Below are positions 44,111-55,273 of a stretch of DNA of 64,000 nucleotides, piece after piece (the first letter of the stretch is position 1; every line of letters starts with the position of its first letter). The position numbers and the translations under genes were made by a program. The notes beneath the pieces were generated by a model, which worked only from the letters and a program-made list of their open reading frames with translations, searched no databases and was not told the DNA's origin. The DNA is taken from contig VUYT01000004.1 of assembly GCA_008802785.1 (NCBI GenBank), positions 558,001-622,000 of the forward strand. Reading direction: 5' to 3'. The stretch is from Symmetrospora coprosmae (Eukaryota > Basidiomycota > Cystobasidiomycetes > Symmetrosporaceae).

Positions 44111-46044
44111 CGGGAGGATCCGCACGCGGAGAGTCCAGTCCGTGAGGGAGAGGGCCATCATGCATGAGTCTGGGGCTCTCACTCCGCTTAATCCGGGCCC
44201 CCGCGTGCCACCGCCTGCGATAGAAGCCGGGGTTCCCGAGTTGCCAAGGACGCACCGGGGCAAAGGCCGCGCTGCTCAAGAGACTCACGTGACCCGCATG
44301 TCAGGGCTCACTACTCGTACTGGCACGTCGGAGACATTCGGGAAGAGCGCGACGCGAGACAGTGACAATTGCAACCTTGTGCTTTTGCAGCTGTTGGCAC
44401 CGGTCGTTGGCGATTCTGTTCAAGGGGGTGTCCGTGCTGGTCCGTCTCCGGTCATCTTCGCTTCGTTCAGGAGGCCGTTCGGAGTGCGCATGCCGTGCGC
44501 GTCAACGGCGGATCTGGACACCCCGGGCGACTCGGAGTTCATGGCCATGACACCTCCGTCCTTCTTGATGCTTCGGATCTGCAGATCGCCATACATGCGC
44601 GCATCGCTGCTCTCGTCTCCGTCAGCTTACAGCACCGCAAGACCGTGCTCTGCTGACCTCGACGGTGTCGCTCATCCTCGGCCGAGCGCTTGGAAAAGGC
44701 GCTGACCACCGCGCCGAGGAACCCTCCCAAGCGCAACCGCAAGACCGAGCTCGACTCAGCTTCTTGACTCGTCCCTTGATCCTTCTTCGAAGAGGAGGCG
44801 ATGACGACGTCAACATGGAGGCTGTGTGAGGTACTTGAGGCCAGCTCGTCGGCGGTTGGCATACTTCGAGTCACGCAGGCCATATGCGTGTCAGCAATCC
44901 GACACCCTGCTGCGCATCAAACCTCGAGCCTGCTGGACGCATGCAGGCAGCGCGCTATAGGCTTCGCGAAGCATCCCACAAGATCTGGATTGGGTTGCCC
45001 TCCTGGCGAGCCTTCAAAGACACTGGCGAAAGCCTCGAGCCCGGCTGTCACGGTACTCAAGCGAAGACTACGTGGTTAGAGCACAGCTGAGCATCGCGCG
45101 ATGCGAAGAAGTGCTGCTCATCGCCGAGCTACCATGCTTGCGCATGCGGAACCGTGTACTCCAGGTGGATTCATGCCCGACTGGAGGCCTCACGCGCAAG
45201 CGAGCCTGCGCATGCTTCGAAGCGCCTTGGACCACGAAGAGCGCTATGCCCTCTCTGCGCTCGTGACTTTGCTCACGCTCTCGTAGGTAGAGCAGATTAC
45301 AGCATCGCATAGACGCGTATGCCTGCATAGCGCGAAGGAGGATGACTTCGTTCAGTGGTCGTTTGAGCCCGGGACGGCCTATGCAACATGATCTCGCTAG
45401 CCTGCTGTTCGTCGGGTTGTATCGCTAGGTGACTAAAGCAACAAAGTAGTAAAATCATGCCCATCTGTGCTCTTCGCTCTGATGCTGCCGTTGCAATTCT
45501 GGTGGCGTTCGTCAATGACGGCTCCCATGGAAGCGGCCCGTGCTCTTTTAGCTGCCTACTCGAAGAAAGGGCAGAAGGGCGGATAGACGAAGAGCAGAAG
45601 CTGCAGAAGCAGACGCACTCGTCATACGGACAGAGTCACAGAGCAGGAGTAGCGTGGTCATCTGCGGGCGGCAGGGATAGTGAACTCAAGGCAGAGAGCC
45701 TACGCAGCCGTCGTCAGGGCATTGAGCGGCCAAAGAGGTCCGAGACCGCCTACGGTACCACAGAGCGGCACAGGGCAACGGCACACGCGCTCAGGATTAG
45801 ATAGGTATCCATAACGTCGGACTAGCAGGCCACGCGTCGCCTGTCCCACGACTCGGGCGCTGCGAGAAGTGGCGACTCACCGACCTCGAGCTCGCAGGAC
45901 CCGGCACCCTTGTCTTCTCGTCCACGACCAAACGCCAAAGTCGGGCTACAGCGAGGCAGACCGCAGTAATCACCTCGCACTTACTTTATCAAGAGCGGGC
46001 CTCACCCTTCGTCGTCGCCCACTGCAGCCAGCTTGCCCACCCCG
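44111..46044. other. Unresolved 1.9 kb stretch; possible small gene around 44290-44885
   Basis: No domain was recognised. On the plus strand, frames around 44450-44640 (for example VLLDASDLQIAIHARIAAL) and 44690-44765 (KRNRKTELDSAS) look somewhat protein-like and could be exons of a small gene. On the minus strand 44539-44883 (starting MACVTRSMPTADELASSTSH) is an equally long frame. I cannot decide between them. From 44900 to 46044 nothing convincing is seen; the last part is the LARP1 leader. Confidence 0.3.
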
Positions 46045-48971
46045 ATGTCCTCGGTGGTGAACGGTAGCGGGGACGGCCAGGACGGTCAGTCCTCGAGGAC
46101 AACGTCAACGACGAGTCACACAGCACAGGAGAGCGGCCTTGCCTCGACCGCAGGGCTCTCGCAAGCAACGAGCGGACCAAAGTCAGCCATGACTTGGGCC
46201 GAGCGTTTAGCAGCAGGATCCTCAAGTGCCAAACGGGCCAACGCGGCTGTACAAGCACAGGCGACATCCTCGACGAGCACAAGCAAAGACACATCTGCGG
46301 CGGACATGTCACAACGGCTCTCGAATGTGCATCTCGACAGTGGGGCCGGGAGTGCGCGCCAGGGTCGCCCGGACCAGGCGGTGCCTGACACCAACATTAC
46401 CGTCGAATCCGCATCTGCAGCCACGGGGAGAACACGTACCGCTACAGACTCGGGCTGGGGAGAGTCGTCGGAGAATGGGAGTAAGAAGGATACAGCAGAA
46501 ATATCCTCCACGGGTGCGACGAGCGGTGCTGGCACCGGGCAGAGCATACCAGCCACGACAATGGAGCCTCCGCAAGCAGTCTCATCACCTGAGCCAGCGC
46601 TAAAAGCCTACCCAGCGCCTCCGAAGCCAAATATATGGCAAATACGGAGACAGGAAGCTGAGAAGAAGCTAGCTGAGCAGGCAGCTCAGCGCGAAAAGGA
46701 CGCCTCTGCCCAGCCGCCCTCGGCACCTGCAGATCCAGTCCCATCGCAGCAGTCAGAGGGAGCTACTGCATCGAAGAAGAAGACAAAAGCCCAGAGGAAG
46801 AAGGATTCGTCTCTCGAGAAGGGCAGTCCTGCAAATGGCACGCCTTCAGCCAACCAAGGCAACGCCGCATCTTGGCCATCGCCCTTGGAAGAAAAGGCAA
46901 GGGGGGAAGAACGGGAGAGTGGGGAGAGAGAATCCAGGGAACGGCAAAGAGAAGATAGCACTGCTCAAAGTGCTTCGAGCACTGGGACGTCGAGCCCAAG
47001 CGTGGAAAAGCGGAAACGTGCGTCAAGGTGTCCAGCCTGCGACTTCACCCTAGTTAGGTATTCACAACTGACAGGCGCATCGAGATTCCTTCTCTTTCAG
47101 CCAACTGGAAGAGTATTCAGCCCGAAATCTCTTTCACGTCGGCACTACCCTCCAGGCAATCAGCAACTGGCGCGACCGGCCAGCGTAACGGGTCGCGGAG
47201 TCCCCGTCAAATTAAGGCGCCCTACAGCAACAAGGCCGGTGACGGTTCCAGCAGTGCACCAGGTGTATCAAAGGCACCCGCAAAGGCGAAGTCTGCGCCG
47301 AGCAGTACCCAAGTGGTTACATTCGCCAGCAAGGATGGCCTGGAGGCTGACAGCGAATCGACCGCGAGGCCAACAGACGAGCTTTCGACACAGGTACCAG
47401 TGTCAGATGCACAGTCGAATGCACCCCAAGAGCCGGTCACAATGCAACGCGATGCACCGCAAAATGCCGGAACGGCCTCTACAGAGCAGCAGAACCAGCC
47501 TCCGTTCAACTCAGGACAGGCCCGCATGCAGCGAGGGCCTTACCCGATGGGGCCCAACTTCCAGTCACCAGAGATCAGTTCCCGCATGCAGCAGGCCGGC
47601 TTGCCTGCAAAGCCTGATTGGACAGCGCGGGCACCGTCAGGAGCAACCTCGCCCGCTCCACGTCCGCGTCTAGCGCCTGCCGGCCAGTCACATCAATCGT
47701 CCTCTTCCGCCTCGATAGCTTCTGCCACCTCGCAGAGCAACACCGGTCAGTCGACATCATCTTCGACGCCGGTTCCGGACGCGTCTGCAACCTTGTCGAC
47801 TGGCACCGAGACTGCACCAAGTAGCGATATATCGGCGACGGCACCCAGCACATCACACGCTCAGCACAGTCAGCCACATGGCCACTATCAGCAGCCTCCA
47901 TACTACAACCAGCGCGGTAGAAGGGGCATGTCGGGGATGGGTTCACGAGGAGGCCGCGGAGGCTTTGCTCAGACTGGCAGGAATTTGAGCATGTCTCGTG
48001 GGACCGACGGGCAGTATCAAGGAAACGTCCAATACCACGGATACCAGCAAGGGTATCCCAGCAACAAGTACCAATCCCAGCCGTATCGATGGAACTCCTC
48101 TCCTCAATCAGCTCCTTTCAGCCTGCCACCTCAGGATCCTCGCCAGGGCTTGCATCAGCAGGCACCATATTACCCGGAGCCTGTGCCAATCATGCCACCC
48201 TACCAGCAGCCATACTACCCGCAGCCTCATATGCAGCCGCCTCCCGGCGCGTTCTACCCTCCGCCTCCATCTTCCGACTTTGGCTCCCCTCCCTCGCAGC
48301 ACCAGATGCTGCCCAATACCGGGTTCAGCGGTATGCAGGGCTATGCTCCTCAGCCTGGTCCCTCCTCCAACAGCATGCAAGTACCGCAGCAGCCGCCACC
48401 CCCACCTTTCGCCTTCGAACGGCCAGCACCGCTGTACGATTACAGCGGGTACCCATTCCCAAACGATGGTGGCACGGCGTTCTTCGTGCTCGGGCAAATC
48501 GAGTTCTACTTTTCAAGCGATTCGCTTGCTAGAGACTCGTGGATGCGTCAAAGGGTGAGTCGGGGGTTGAAGAACTTACAGGGAGTGCCAGGCTGTACTG
48601 ACCTCCTCCTTCGCTTTGCTTTGCAGATGGACGCAGAGGGTTGGATCGATATTGGGCTTGTAGCCGCTTTCAAGCGGCTGAAGATGCTCACGAGCGACAT
48701 CGACCTCGTCAGAGAGATGATGAACGTCTCGTATATGTGTGAAGTGCGGGAGAACAAGGTCCGGACGCGTGACTGGCAGCGATGGATACTACCCGGAGCA
48801 GCGGCGCCCTCTTGGACGGCGAACGCCCAGCCAGTCAGCCAGACGTCTGACGAGGCGCAGAAGCAGTCATCGCAGGATGACCGGAGCGCAGTCGGCCAAC
48901 AACCAAATCCTGGGCCAGCTGCGTCCACAGGGATATCACCAGAATCAGGAGAGCCGGTCTCCTCCGCTTGA
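46045..48971 (+). CDS. La-motif RNA-binding protein, LARP1/Sro9 type
   Basis: ATG 46045 starts MSSVVNGSGDGQDGQSS. The long N-terminal half is disordered and Ser/Thr/Ala-rich, with MTWAERLAAGSS and PPKPNIWQIRRQEAEKKLAE. After an intron from about 47018 to 47100 comes NWKSIQPEISF. The middle is Gln/Pro/Tyr-rich with RGRRGMSGMGSRGGRGG (RGG-like). The La motif FFVLGQIEFYFSSDSLARDS is followed, after an intron, by MDAEGWIDIGLVAAFKRLKM and the strand ENKVRTRDWQRWILP. Stop at 48971. La-motif proteins of this group bind mRNA and ribosomes and control translation. No second RRM and no DM15 repeat is seen, so it is closer to the Sro9/Slf1 form. Confidence 0.9.
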
Positions 48972-49296
48972 AAGGACGCGGCAAGGCGGCCGGACGATAA
49001 CAGCGCTCGACTGGAGTGCAACCACCTTCAATCTGTATCGATAGTTGGCATATCTTCCAGGACGCCGTCCCTATCATCCCCGTTCCCAACGATAGGGTTT
49101 GGACACACGCGTGGCGATCAGTCCCTCTGCATTCTCTGTGCCTGCGGAGTCTTAGTATCGCAGTCGATTTGATGGCTACCAGGGTGTTTAAGGCTCAAGC
49201 GCCTTAGGAGAAAAGTGAAGCAGTAATGAATACAACATCAACGAGTGCCCATGTATGCGCAATGCGGGTATTCTATCGGCGTGAGAAGATGGCAGT
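48972..49296. other. Spacer between convergent LARP1-type and SOD-like genes
   Basis: About 325 bp of 3' flanks of two convergent genes; nothing else recognised. Confidence 0.4.
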
Positions 49297-50672
49297 CTAG
49301 AGAAGCGAGCTCGCGAGCAGACCAGAGGCGATGGCCAGGGCGGAGACAGCCAACGCTGCAGGTTTCAAGGCGACTGCCGCGCCAGTCTGTGCTGCCTTTG
49401 CCGCCGCGCCAACGCCGCTGGTCTGCGCACCGACAGTCACGACGGTCGTGCCAGGTGCAGCCGATGTCGAAGATGCTCCGTCCACAGCTTGAGTGGGCAG
49501 CGCCTGCCCTTGGACGTAATCAGTACCAGCGGCGACGGCCGTAAGCGCACCACCGACGGCGGTGCTGAGGACAATGTTGTCGGCCGCAGAGAAGGGCTGC
49601 ACGGCTGCCGGCACAGTGAGGCTGGCAGACTGGACAGCCGCCGAGTCGATCTGGCTTCCGTACATGCCGCCCTCGCCCAGGTAGACGGTCGTGCGAGCTC
49701 GGGGCGGGGCGGCCGCCTCGTAGGCGTTCTGATACGTCGAGTTCTGCCCCGTGGACTGCCCGTTGGCATCCGCTGTCCCATCGAGGGTCGAGATGATGTT
49801 GCCGCAGGCTATCCGGTCCCCAGCCGCGTTGTGGATCACGACGGAGCGCCCGAGGAGCGAGAATGGCTGCGGGAAGAAGCGCAGACGGGTCCGTGTAGTT
49901 GCGGTTGGGCGGCGAGCCGGAGGCGTAAGGGTTGATGCCGCCGTGCTTGCCGGAGAGATCGCCGACCTGGCAGTACGCGGCGAGGTTGCGGCTGCACGCA
50001 AAGTTCTCGGTGACTGTCAGAGGTGACAGGGCGAGACGGGCGATCAGCATATGTACGTTGGTGCTAGGCAGCACACCAGCAAGACAGCGCTCACCGTTGA
50101 GGGGATCCAGATGACCGAGAGCTTCGGCGCAGCGAGACGCTCCCGTCTCAGTCTCGCTGACGCGATTCGTGTGGATATGGTAGCTGCAATTTCCGAGGCG
50201 ACTCGTCAGCAAGGCAAACACAACAGGCTCTCCCCACAGAGCGGACGTGTGCTCACGGATAGCTGTACTGCGAGATGTCGGTGAAGCCAGACATCCCAAA
50301 CAGCTGAACGCTGACGCCCTCGTCCGGAAGGTAGGTGAAGTTGAAGCGGGCTGCGGAGGGGAGCAATACATTGGAAGAGGCGTCAGTGACGGTCTGGGTG
50401 AGGAAGGCGGCAGCCAGATGGACCCGCACGGACCTTCGACATCGCCCGTCACGTGCGCCGACGCGAAGAGGACGCCATCCGCTGGCACGGTTGATGATGG
50501 TCCGCCGTCCTGAGCTTGAGCGACGGTGGAGGTCAACAGAGCAAGTGAAACGGCTGCGCAGGTGATGCTGCAGCCGTGTACGGCTGTGTCAGCTCTTTCC
50601 GCAGCAGTTAGCGCGGACAGATATCGAGACCTGAAGGGGGCGGGCCAGGCTGGCGGGTGCTCACCGTGACAT
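49297..50672 (-). CDS. GPI-anchored Cu/Zn superoxide dismutase-like extracellular protein
   Basis: A first exon MSR at 50672 splices to ITCAAVSLALLTSTVAQAQ, a signal peptide, with an acceptor near 50570. Next are GVLFASAHVTGDVEG and FNFTYLPDEGVSVQLFGMSG. YHIHTNRV (the HxH copper pair), CAEALGHLDPLNGE, CQVGDLSGKHGGI and SVVIHNAAGDRIACGNI together match the Cu/Zn SOD fold with its metal-ligand histidines and disulfide cysteines. After the fold comes a Ser/Thr/Ala-rich stalk, then a hydrophobic C-terminus ALAVSALAIASGLLASSLL, typical of GPI attachment. It would therefore act at the cell surface or wall against external superoxide. The short first exon is the least certain part. Related fungal proteins are cell-surface SODs. 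Confidence 0.82.
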
Positions 50673-51031
50673 GGCTGTGGACGAGCTGCAGCGGGCTTGA
50701 AGTTTGCGTAGAGGAAGGTGGAGCGTTGACAAGCGAAGAGAGAGCAGATGTCGCAGCTCGAATTGCAGTGCTCGCGCTTTTGTGCCGTCCCGTCCGGTCG
50801 TCGAAGTTGAAACCAGAGCTTTTGAAGCTGGGGGAACCGACCTCCACCTCCTCGACCCCAGGCTGGCGAGCAGCGCGCTCAGGCCGCGATCGAAATGCAC
50901 GGGTCGCGCCTGGAATGGCCGTCATGCACAGCCAGCCGGCAGAAGAAAACAAGTCTGTCGGGACTCGAGAGCGATGCAAGAAGCATGCACTTTCCGCACT
51001 CCACCTCGGCTCCATCGCTGTGCCGCCGCCC
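50673..51031. other. Spacer: SOD-like promoter and VPS37 3' flank
   Basis: About 360 bp where long open frames occur on both strands, but they are GC-driven and lack domains. I found no gene in it. Confidence 0.4.
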
Positions 51032-51896
51032 TCAATCCCTCCACTCGACCTGGCCGTTGGCGAACTTGTCGGCGTGCGCGTGGCGGCGGTAGTAGACCCG
51101 CCTGATCTCCTTGAACTGCCTGGCGAACTCGTCCGGTGTAATTGTACCCTCGGAGAGAGAGTTGACGAGGTGCTCGGACAGTCTGTCGTGGTCTGACAGG
51201 GCTGTCCTGAGCCTAGCGAGCTGGACATTGGGAGCGAAGCGCTATACGCGTGCATGGAGGTGGAGCACGCGAGTAAGCCTCAGCGCTGTGAGGGATGCAC
51301 CTGATCACAGCATCGATGATGCCGCCCACCTTGTAGGCCTCTGCCTGTGTGGGCACGACGTGCTGATGCCACCGTGCCTGGAGCGAGCGGGCGTCATCGA
51401 AGGCTGCCTGCGTGTCGCGCTTGAGCGCTTCGTGCCCTTCGCGGAGCTGCATGTTCTTGTCTGCGGTGAGGTGACAGCACCGTTCAACAGATGCCTGTGG
51501 ACGGTGCAGGCTTGCAGAGCACGCACCTGCAAGAGCTTGGTTGCGCTCGAGAAGGTCACGGTGTTCCTTGCGGAGAGCCACGGTCTGGGGCAGCGAGCCC
51601 ATGAAGGCGTCAAAGTAGGCCGGAGTGCGCAGCATCTCCTCGATATCCTCGCGACTACATCGATATCATTGCATGGTCTGACAGTGTGAGCTGTTGGAGT
51701 GTGCTGCTGTCCAGATTGATGACGATTGGACCCACCTCAGCTTGCCCGCTTCCGGGAACTGCTCGAGAAGGAGCTCTGCCGGATCCTGCATGGCTGGAGG
51801 CTGCGTCTGATGCTGCGTCTGATGCTGATGCTGATGCTGATGCTGATATGCCTGATATGCCTGCTGCTGCTGCTGCTGCTGCTGATAGGGATCCAT
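51032..51896 (-). CDS. VPS37: ESCRT-I subunit VPS37
   Basis: VPS37 (Mod(r) domain) is the stalk subunit of ESCRT-I, which sorts ubiquitinated cargo at endosomes. ATG 51896 starts MDPYQQ and runs through a Gln/His tract (about residues 4-35). Then come DPAELLLEQFPEAGKL, EEMLRTPAYFDAFMGSLPQT and VALRKEHRDLLERNQALA. MQLREGHEALKRDTQAAFDD is followed by RSLQARWHQ, RFAPNVQLARLRTALSDHD and RLSEHLVNSLSEGTITPDEF. It ends at TGA 51034-51032 after KEIRRVYYRRHAHADKFANG and QVEW. The coiled Mod(r) core and the basic terminal RVYYRR motif are typical. It is divergent from SAM50 with 188 bp between starts. Confidence 0.88.
51780..51885. repeat. Trinucleotide repeat (CTG/ATG type) coding for Gln/His tract of VPS37
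   Basis: The plus strand carries runs of TGCTGA and CTG triplets. In the minus-strand gene they encode poly-Gln and Gln-His repeats near the N-terminus. Length variation between strains is expected. Confidence 0.8.
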
Positions 51897-52084
51897 GCTG
51901 TTCCTGTCAGAGAGAGCACGAGCACGGGGAGGGGAAGGGGAGGGGAAGGAGGAGGAGGAGGAGGAGGAGGACGCGGCTCAGCTCGCGAGAGATGTCCCCC
52001 TCTGCTTCGCTTCACCCCGACAGAACAGCACACAACAGCGACCACTGCAGCTACGATACACCATATCATAGGAGGAGACGCTCA
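51897..52084. promoter_or_regulatory. Divergent promoter VPS37/SAM50 with purine tract
   Basis: The 188 bp between the two starts contain, at about 51935-51970, a nearly pure G/A run on the plus strand (C/T on the VPS37 coding strand), including GGAGGAGGAGG repeats. It resembles the CT-rich core promoters of the other genes. Confidence 0.5.
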
Positions 52085-54089
52085 ATGTCCGATCCAGACG
52101 CCAAGCTCGGCGAAGAGCGCGCGACCGTTGCAGTCGATGACGGCGAGCTTCTCCGTGCAGGACAGACAAAGACAAAGCTCGAGCTCGCGCAGGAGCAGCG
52201 GCAGTGGAACGAGGATAGGATACGCAGGCGACTCATGAATGAGTACGAGCGAGCGGGGAAAGCACTCGGCGAGGTGGTGAGTCAGTCCGTCCTTCTTTCT
52301 GGCCGTGCGCCGCAAGCTCACAATGTCGCATGGCCGCATCCAACAGGTCTCGAGCAACCTGGACGCCCCGCTGCGCCTGAGCTCGATCCGCATCACTGGC
52401 ACAAAACACACGCGCCCTGGCTTCCTCGGCCGCATCGCTTCGCCCTACCTTTCCAGCCCGACCGTCTCGGCCACGTCCCAGGGAGCCGACGCTCTTCCAT
52501 CCCCCGAAACCCTACGCGACGTGCTGAAAAAGACTAGAGACATTACCGACCACCTCAACAAGCTTGACATCTTCAGCGAGGTCGAAGCGGGCCTCGAGAG
52601 CTCGACAGACGTCTTTGCCGGCCCGGAAGACGTGGACCTCGTCTTGAAAGTCAAAGAGGCCAGCCGCTACTTTTTGAGAACGGCAACGGATGTCGGCGAT
52701 GGGGAGGGTAATGCGGTGAGGAGCACCTTCTCTTGATTGAGTGGGTTGACGACGTTCCTCAGCTGATGCTATGCTCACCTGCACCATGCCAGACCGCCAC
52801 CGCGCGCGTCAGGAACGCCCTCGGAGGAGCTGAGACACTGGAAGGAAATGCCTCTTTCGGAACGCGTACCAAGTCATCCTTCAATGTGAGATGGGATCTG
52901 TCGCTTGGGCTGTAGACATCGACTGATCTTTCTATCTGCCCTCGCGCAGGTCCGCCTCAGCACACCCCTCTTTGCCGACCCCACAAAGCAGCTGTCCCTG
53001 AACGGCTTTGCAATAGAGCGTGATCTGTCTCACTTTGCGAGTTGTAGAGAGCGGCTACGAGGGGCGAAACTCTCCTTGAAGGTGCGAGAGCTGCACCTCC
53101 TGGCCTGCTCAGCCTCCCAGACCATCTGACGTTTCGTGATGCTCGCAACAACAGACGCTCAGCAGATTCGGCGATCATGAATTCGCATACGACAGCATTC
53201 TGCGCAACATCTGTGAAGTCGGATCCTCCGCATCCATGTCGTACGTTCTGCATTCCAGGTAGCGCTCCATCCATCCTGCTGACTGTGCCATCTCCAGCAT
53301 CCGCAACGCATCCGGCCTGTCGGTCAAGTCGGCCCTCTCGCACACTTTTCTCCGCGACACGCGGGATGACCCCTTCATCTCCACGCAAGGGTCGTATCTC
53401 CGCCTGCTGCAGGAGTACGCCGGGCTGGGCGGGGACGCAGCGTTCGTCAAGCTGGAAGGGGAGGGTCAGGTCGCACGTCCGCTGGGCGACACGGGGTGCA
53501 CCGTGTCCCTGTCCACCCGGGGCGGCTTGCTCTATCCGCTCAACGAGGGAGGAAGCAAGCTGCCAGACCGCTTCCAGCTGGGCGGGCCGACGAGCGTGAG
53601 AATGTTCAAGATGAGCGGGCTGGGGCCAAAAGATCAGAGTGCGTTCAGGTGTCTTCAAATACGTGCATGTCGACGCTGACATTTCCGTGATGTTTCCCTT
53701 CGCTCCGCAGACGATCACCTCGGAGGCGACTTGGTGTGGGCGGCCGGACTGAGCCTCATCACCCCGATACCGAAAAAGCCAGAATGGCCGCTCAAGGGGC
53801 ATTTCTTTGTGAATGCGGGTCGCCTCGTCGGCTTCAATAACGGTGGGCTTGTCTGTCGCTCGTCCCAACCGTTTCTATCCACGACTAACGGCTCTCGGCT
53901 TCTGCGGCAGATCTGAGCACATCCTTCGCGCAGCTCGTCAAGCAGCCGGCAGTGTCAGCGGGTCTCGGCCTCATGTACCGACATTCTATTGTGCGGCTAG
54001 AGTTCAATGTCGGCATGCCCATCGCAGCGCACAAGGGCGACGGCGTGCGGAAAGGGTTCCAGGTCGGGCTGGGTCTGCACTTCTTGTAG
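52085..54089 (+). CDS. SAM50: Mitochondrial outer-membrane beta-barrel assembly protein SAM50/TOB55
   Basis: SAM50 inserts beta-barrel proteins into the mitochondrial outer membrane. ATG 52085 starts MSDPDAKLGEERATVAVDDG. A helical stretch KLELAQEQRQWNEDRIRRRL follows. The POTRA domain has APLRLSSIRITGTKHTRPGF and DITDHLNKLDIFSEVEAGLE. The barrel includes ASFGTRTKSSFN, TFLRDTRDDPFISTQGSYLR and LGGPTSVRMFKMSGLGPKD, and ends LEFNVGMPIAAHKGDGVRKG with FQVGLGLHFL, a C-terminal beta-signal. Stop at 54087-54089. The domain order (POTRA plus 16-strand Omp85 barrel) is complete. About seven introns. No presequence, as expected for an outer-membrane protein. Confidence 0.92.
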
Positions 54090-54346
54090 CTAGAGGAGGG
54101 GCTGAGCAAGACATATACACAATGCTTGCGAGGATGTGGAGTTCCACTAAAGCTGCCTGGCTGTGATATCCGAGTAATACAACAGCTGAATGGTGCGGTA
54201 GGGGCCGACGGTAGCCACGGCGCCTGCACGCGGCTGAACCGGGAGAAGAGCCCGAGAGAGATGAAGGTATGCTAATGAGAGGTAACTAAATGAAGGCGGC
54301 GTAGCAAGTTTCCAGCGCGCTGCTGCTGGCGTGTAGCGTCGTAGGA

Positions 54347-54971
54347 CTACTCCGGGCCCACCCGGACCATCACCTCGCCTCCTTCGCCACGCCTGTGCGC
54401 ATCCCTCCCTTCCAACCAGACTTCCTCCTGCACAGCAGCGCGCCCTGTATCTGCAGCGCCGTCTGCAGAATGCCGCCGGCGTGGGGTATCGCGCATCTGA
54501 CGGACGAGGAGCATCTCGCCCATGCCCACGCCGCGGACGCCCTTGACTCTCCTTCCGCGAAGGAGGCGGCCAAGCTCCTCGTGGTCGACCTTGATGGGCC
54601 GGCTGGGTTTGGAGACGAGGTCGAGCGTGCCAATGACGCTCCGGTCGCCGCGGTATTTCAGATTCGCGACGAGGATCTTGGCTGGCGCGGGAGCAGTGAT
54701 GAACGCCAGCGGGTCGTGCGGCGCCTGGGACGAGCCGAGCGAGACGGACGAAAGGAAACCGTGCGCTGATAGGAGCGAGAGGATGGACAGATTCGCTTTG
54801 CTGTAGCCTAGGTGGGTCTGTGGATGGAGGGCCTGGGTGCGTGCGCGCATCGTAGCGAGAGCTTGCTCTTTCTCAGCGTCCATTTCAAAAAAGCGCGGGC
54901 GCATGAGGTGCGCAGTGCAGACTGACCATTGTGGCATTGCGCAGCGTCGTGAGCATGACATGAGGATGCAT
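54347..54971 (-). CDS. MRPS8: Mitochondrial ribosomal protein uS8m
   Basis: Two exons (54927-54971 and 54347-54871, intron 55 nt) give 189 residues. MHPHVMLTTLRNATM is the family N-terminus, followed by KANLSILSLLSAHGFLSSVS. The second half has IKVDHEELGRLLRGRRVKGV, GVGMGEMLLVR and EVWLEGRDAHRRGEGGEVMV. The last part carries the uS8 rRNA-binding loop and C-terminal sheet. The wording and length fit fungal mitochondrial uS8 rather than cytosolic uS8. It would sit in the body of the small mitoribosomal subunit. It has no long presequence; uS8m proteins are often imported without one. Confidence 0.9.
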
Positions 54972-55273
54972 GGCGGGCAGCGCTAGGATGCCTGACAGTG
55001 GCTTTGATGGGGGTGTTGGCCAGTCGCAAAGCTGCTCTCGACACTGCAGGTACGACAGCCGGGTCTCGTGCCACCGCCGGGAAACCAGAAAGAGCCACGC
55101 AGGGGGACACCGAAGAAAGGTAGCCAGTATTCTGTTTTGCGTTGCACTGCTCACTTGCACATATACAGAGAGCCCCTAGCGCGAAAATCTAGACAGTATC
55201 GACAGGACGACAGGAACCTATGCATTTTCGGGTGGCCAACCACCCTTGCTCTCTCCACTCTCATCAAGTCCCA
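54972..55273. other. Spacer between uS8m and sulfite reductase
   Basis: About 300 bp between two minus-strand genes: uS8m promoter and sulfite reductase 3' flank. Nothing else seen. Confidence 0.4.

Noticed and set aside
44142-44705. 187-codon plus-strand frame
   Set aside because: No domain, low-complexity composition and a competing minus-strand frame; kept only as part of an unresolved interval.
51780-51885. Possible microsatellite or CRISPR-like repeat
   Set aside because: It is a coding Gln/His tract in frame with VPS37; there are no spacers.
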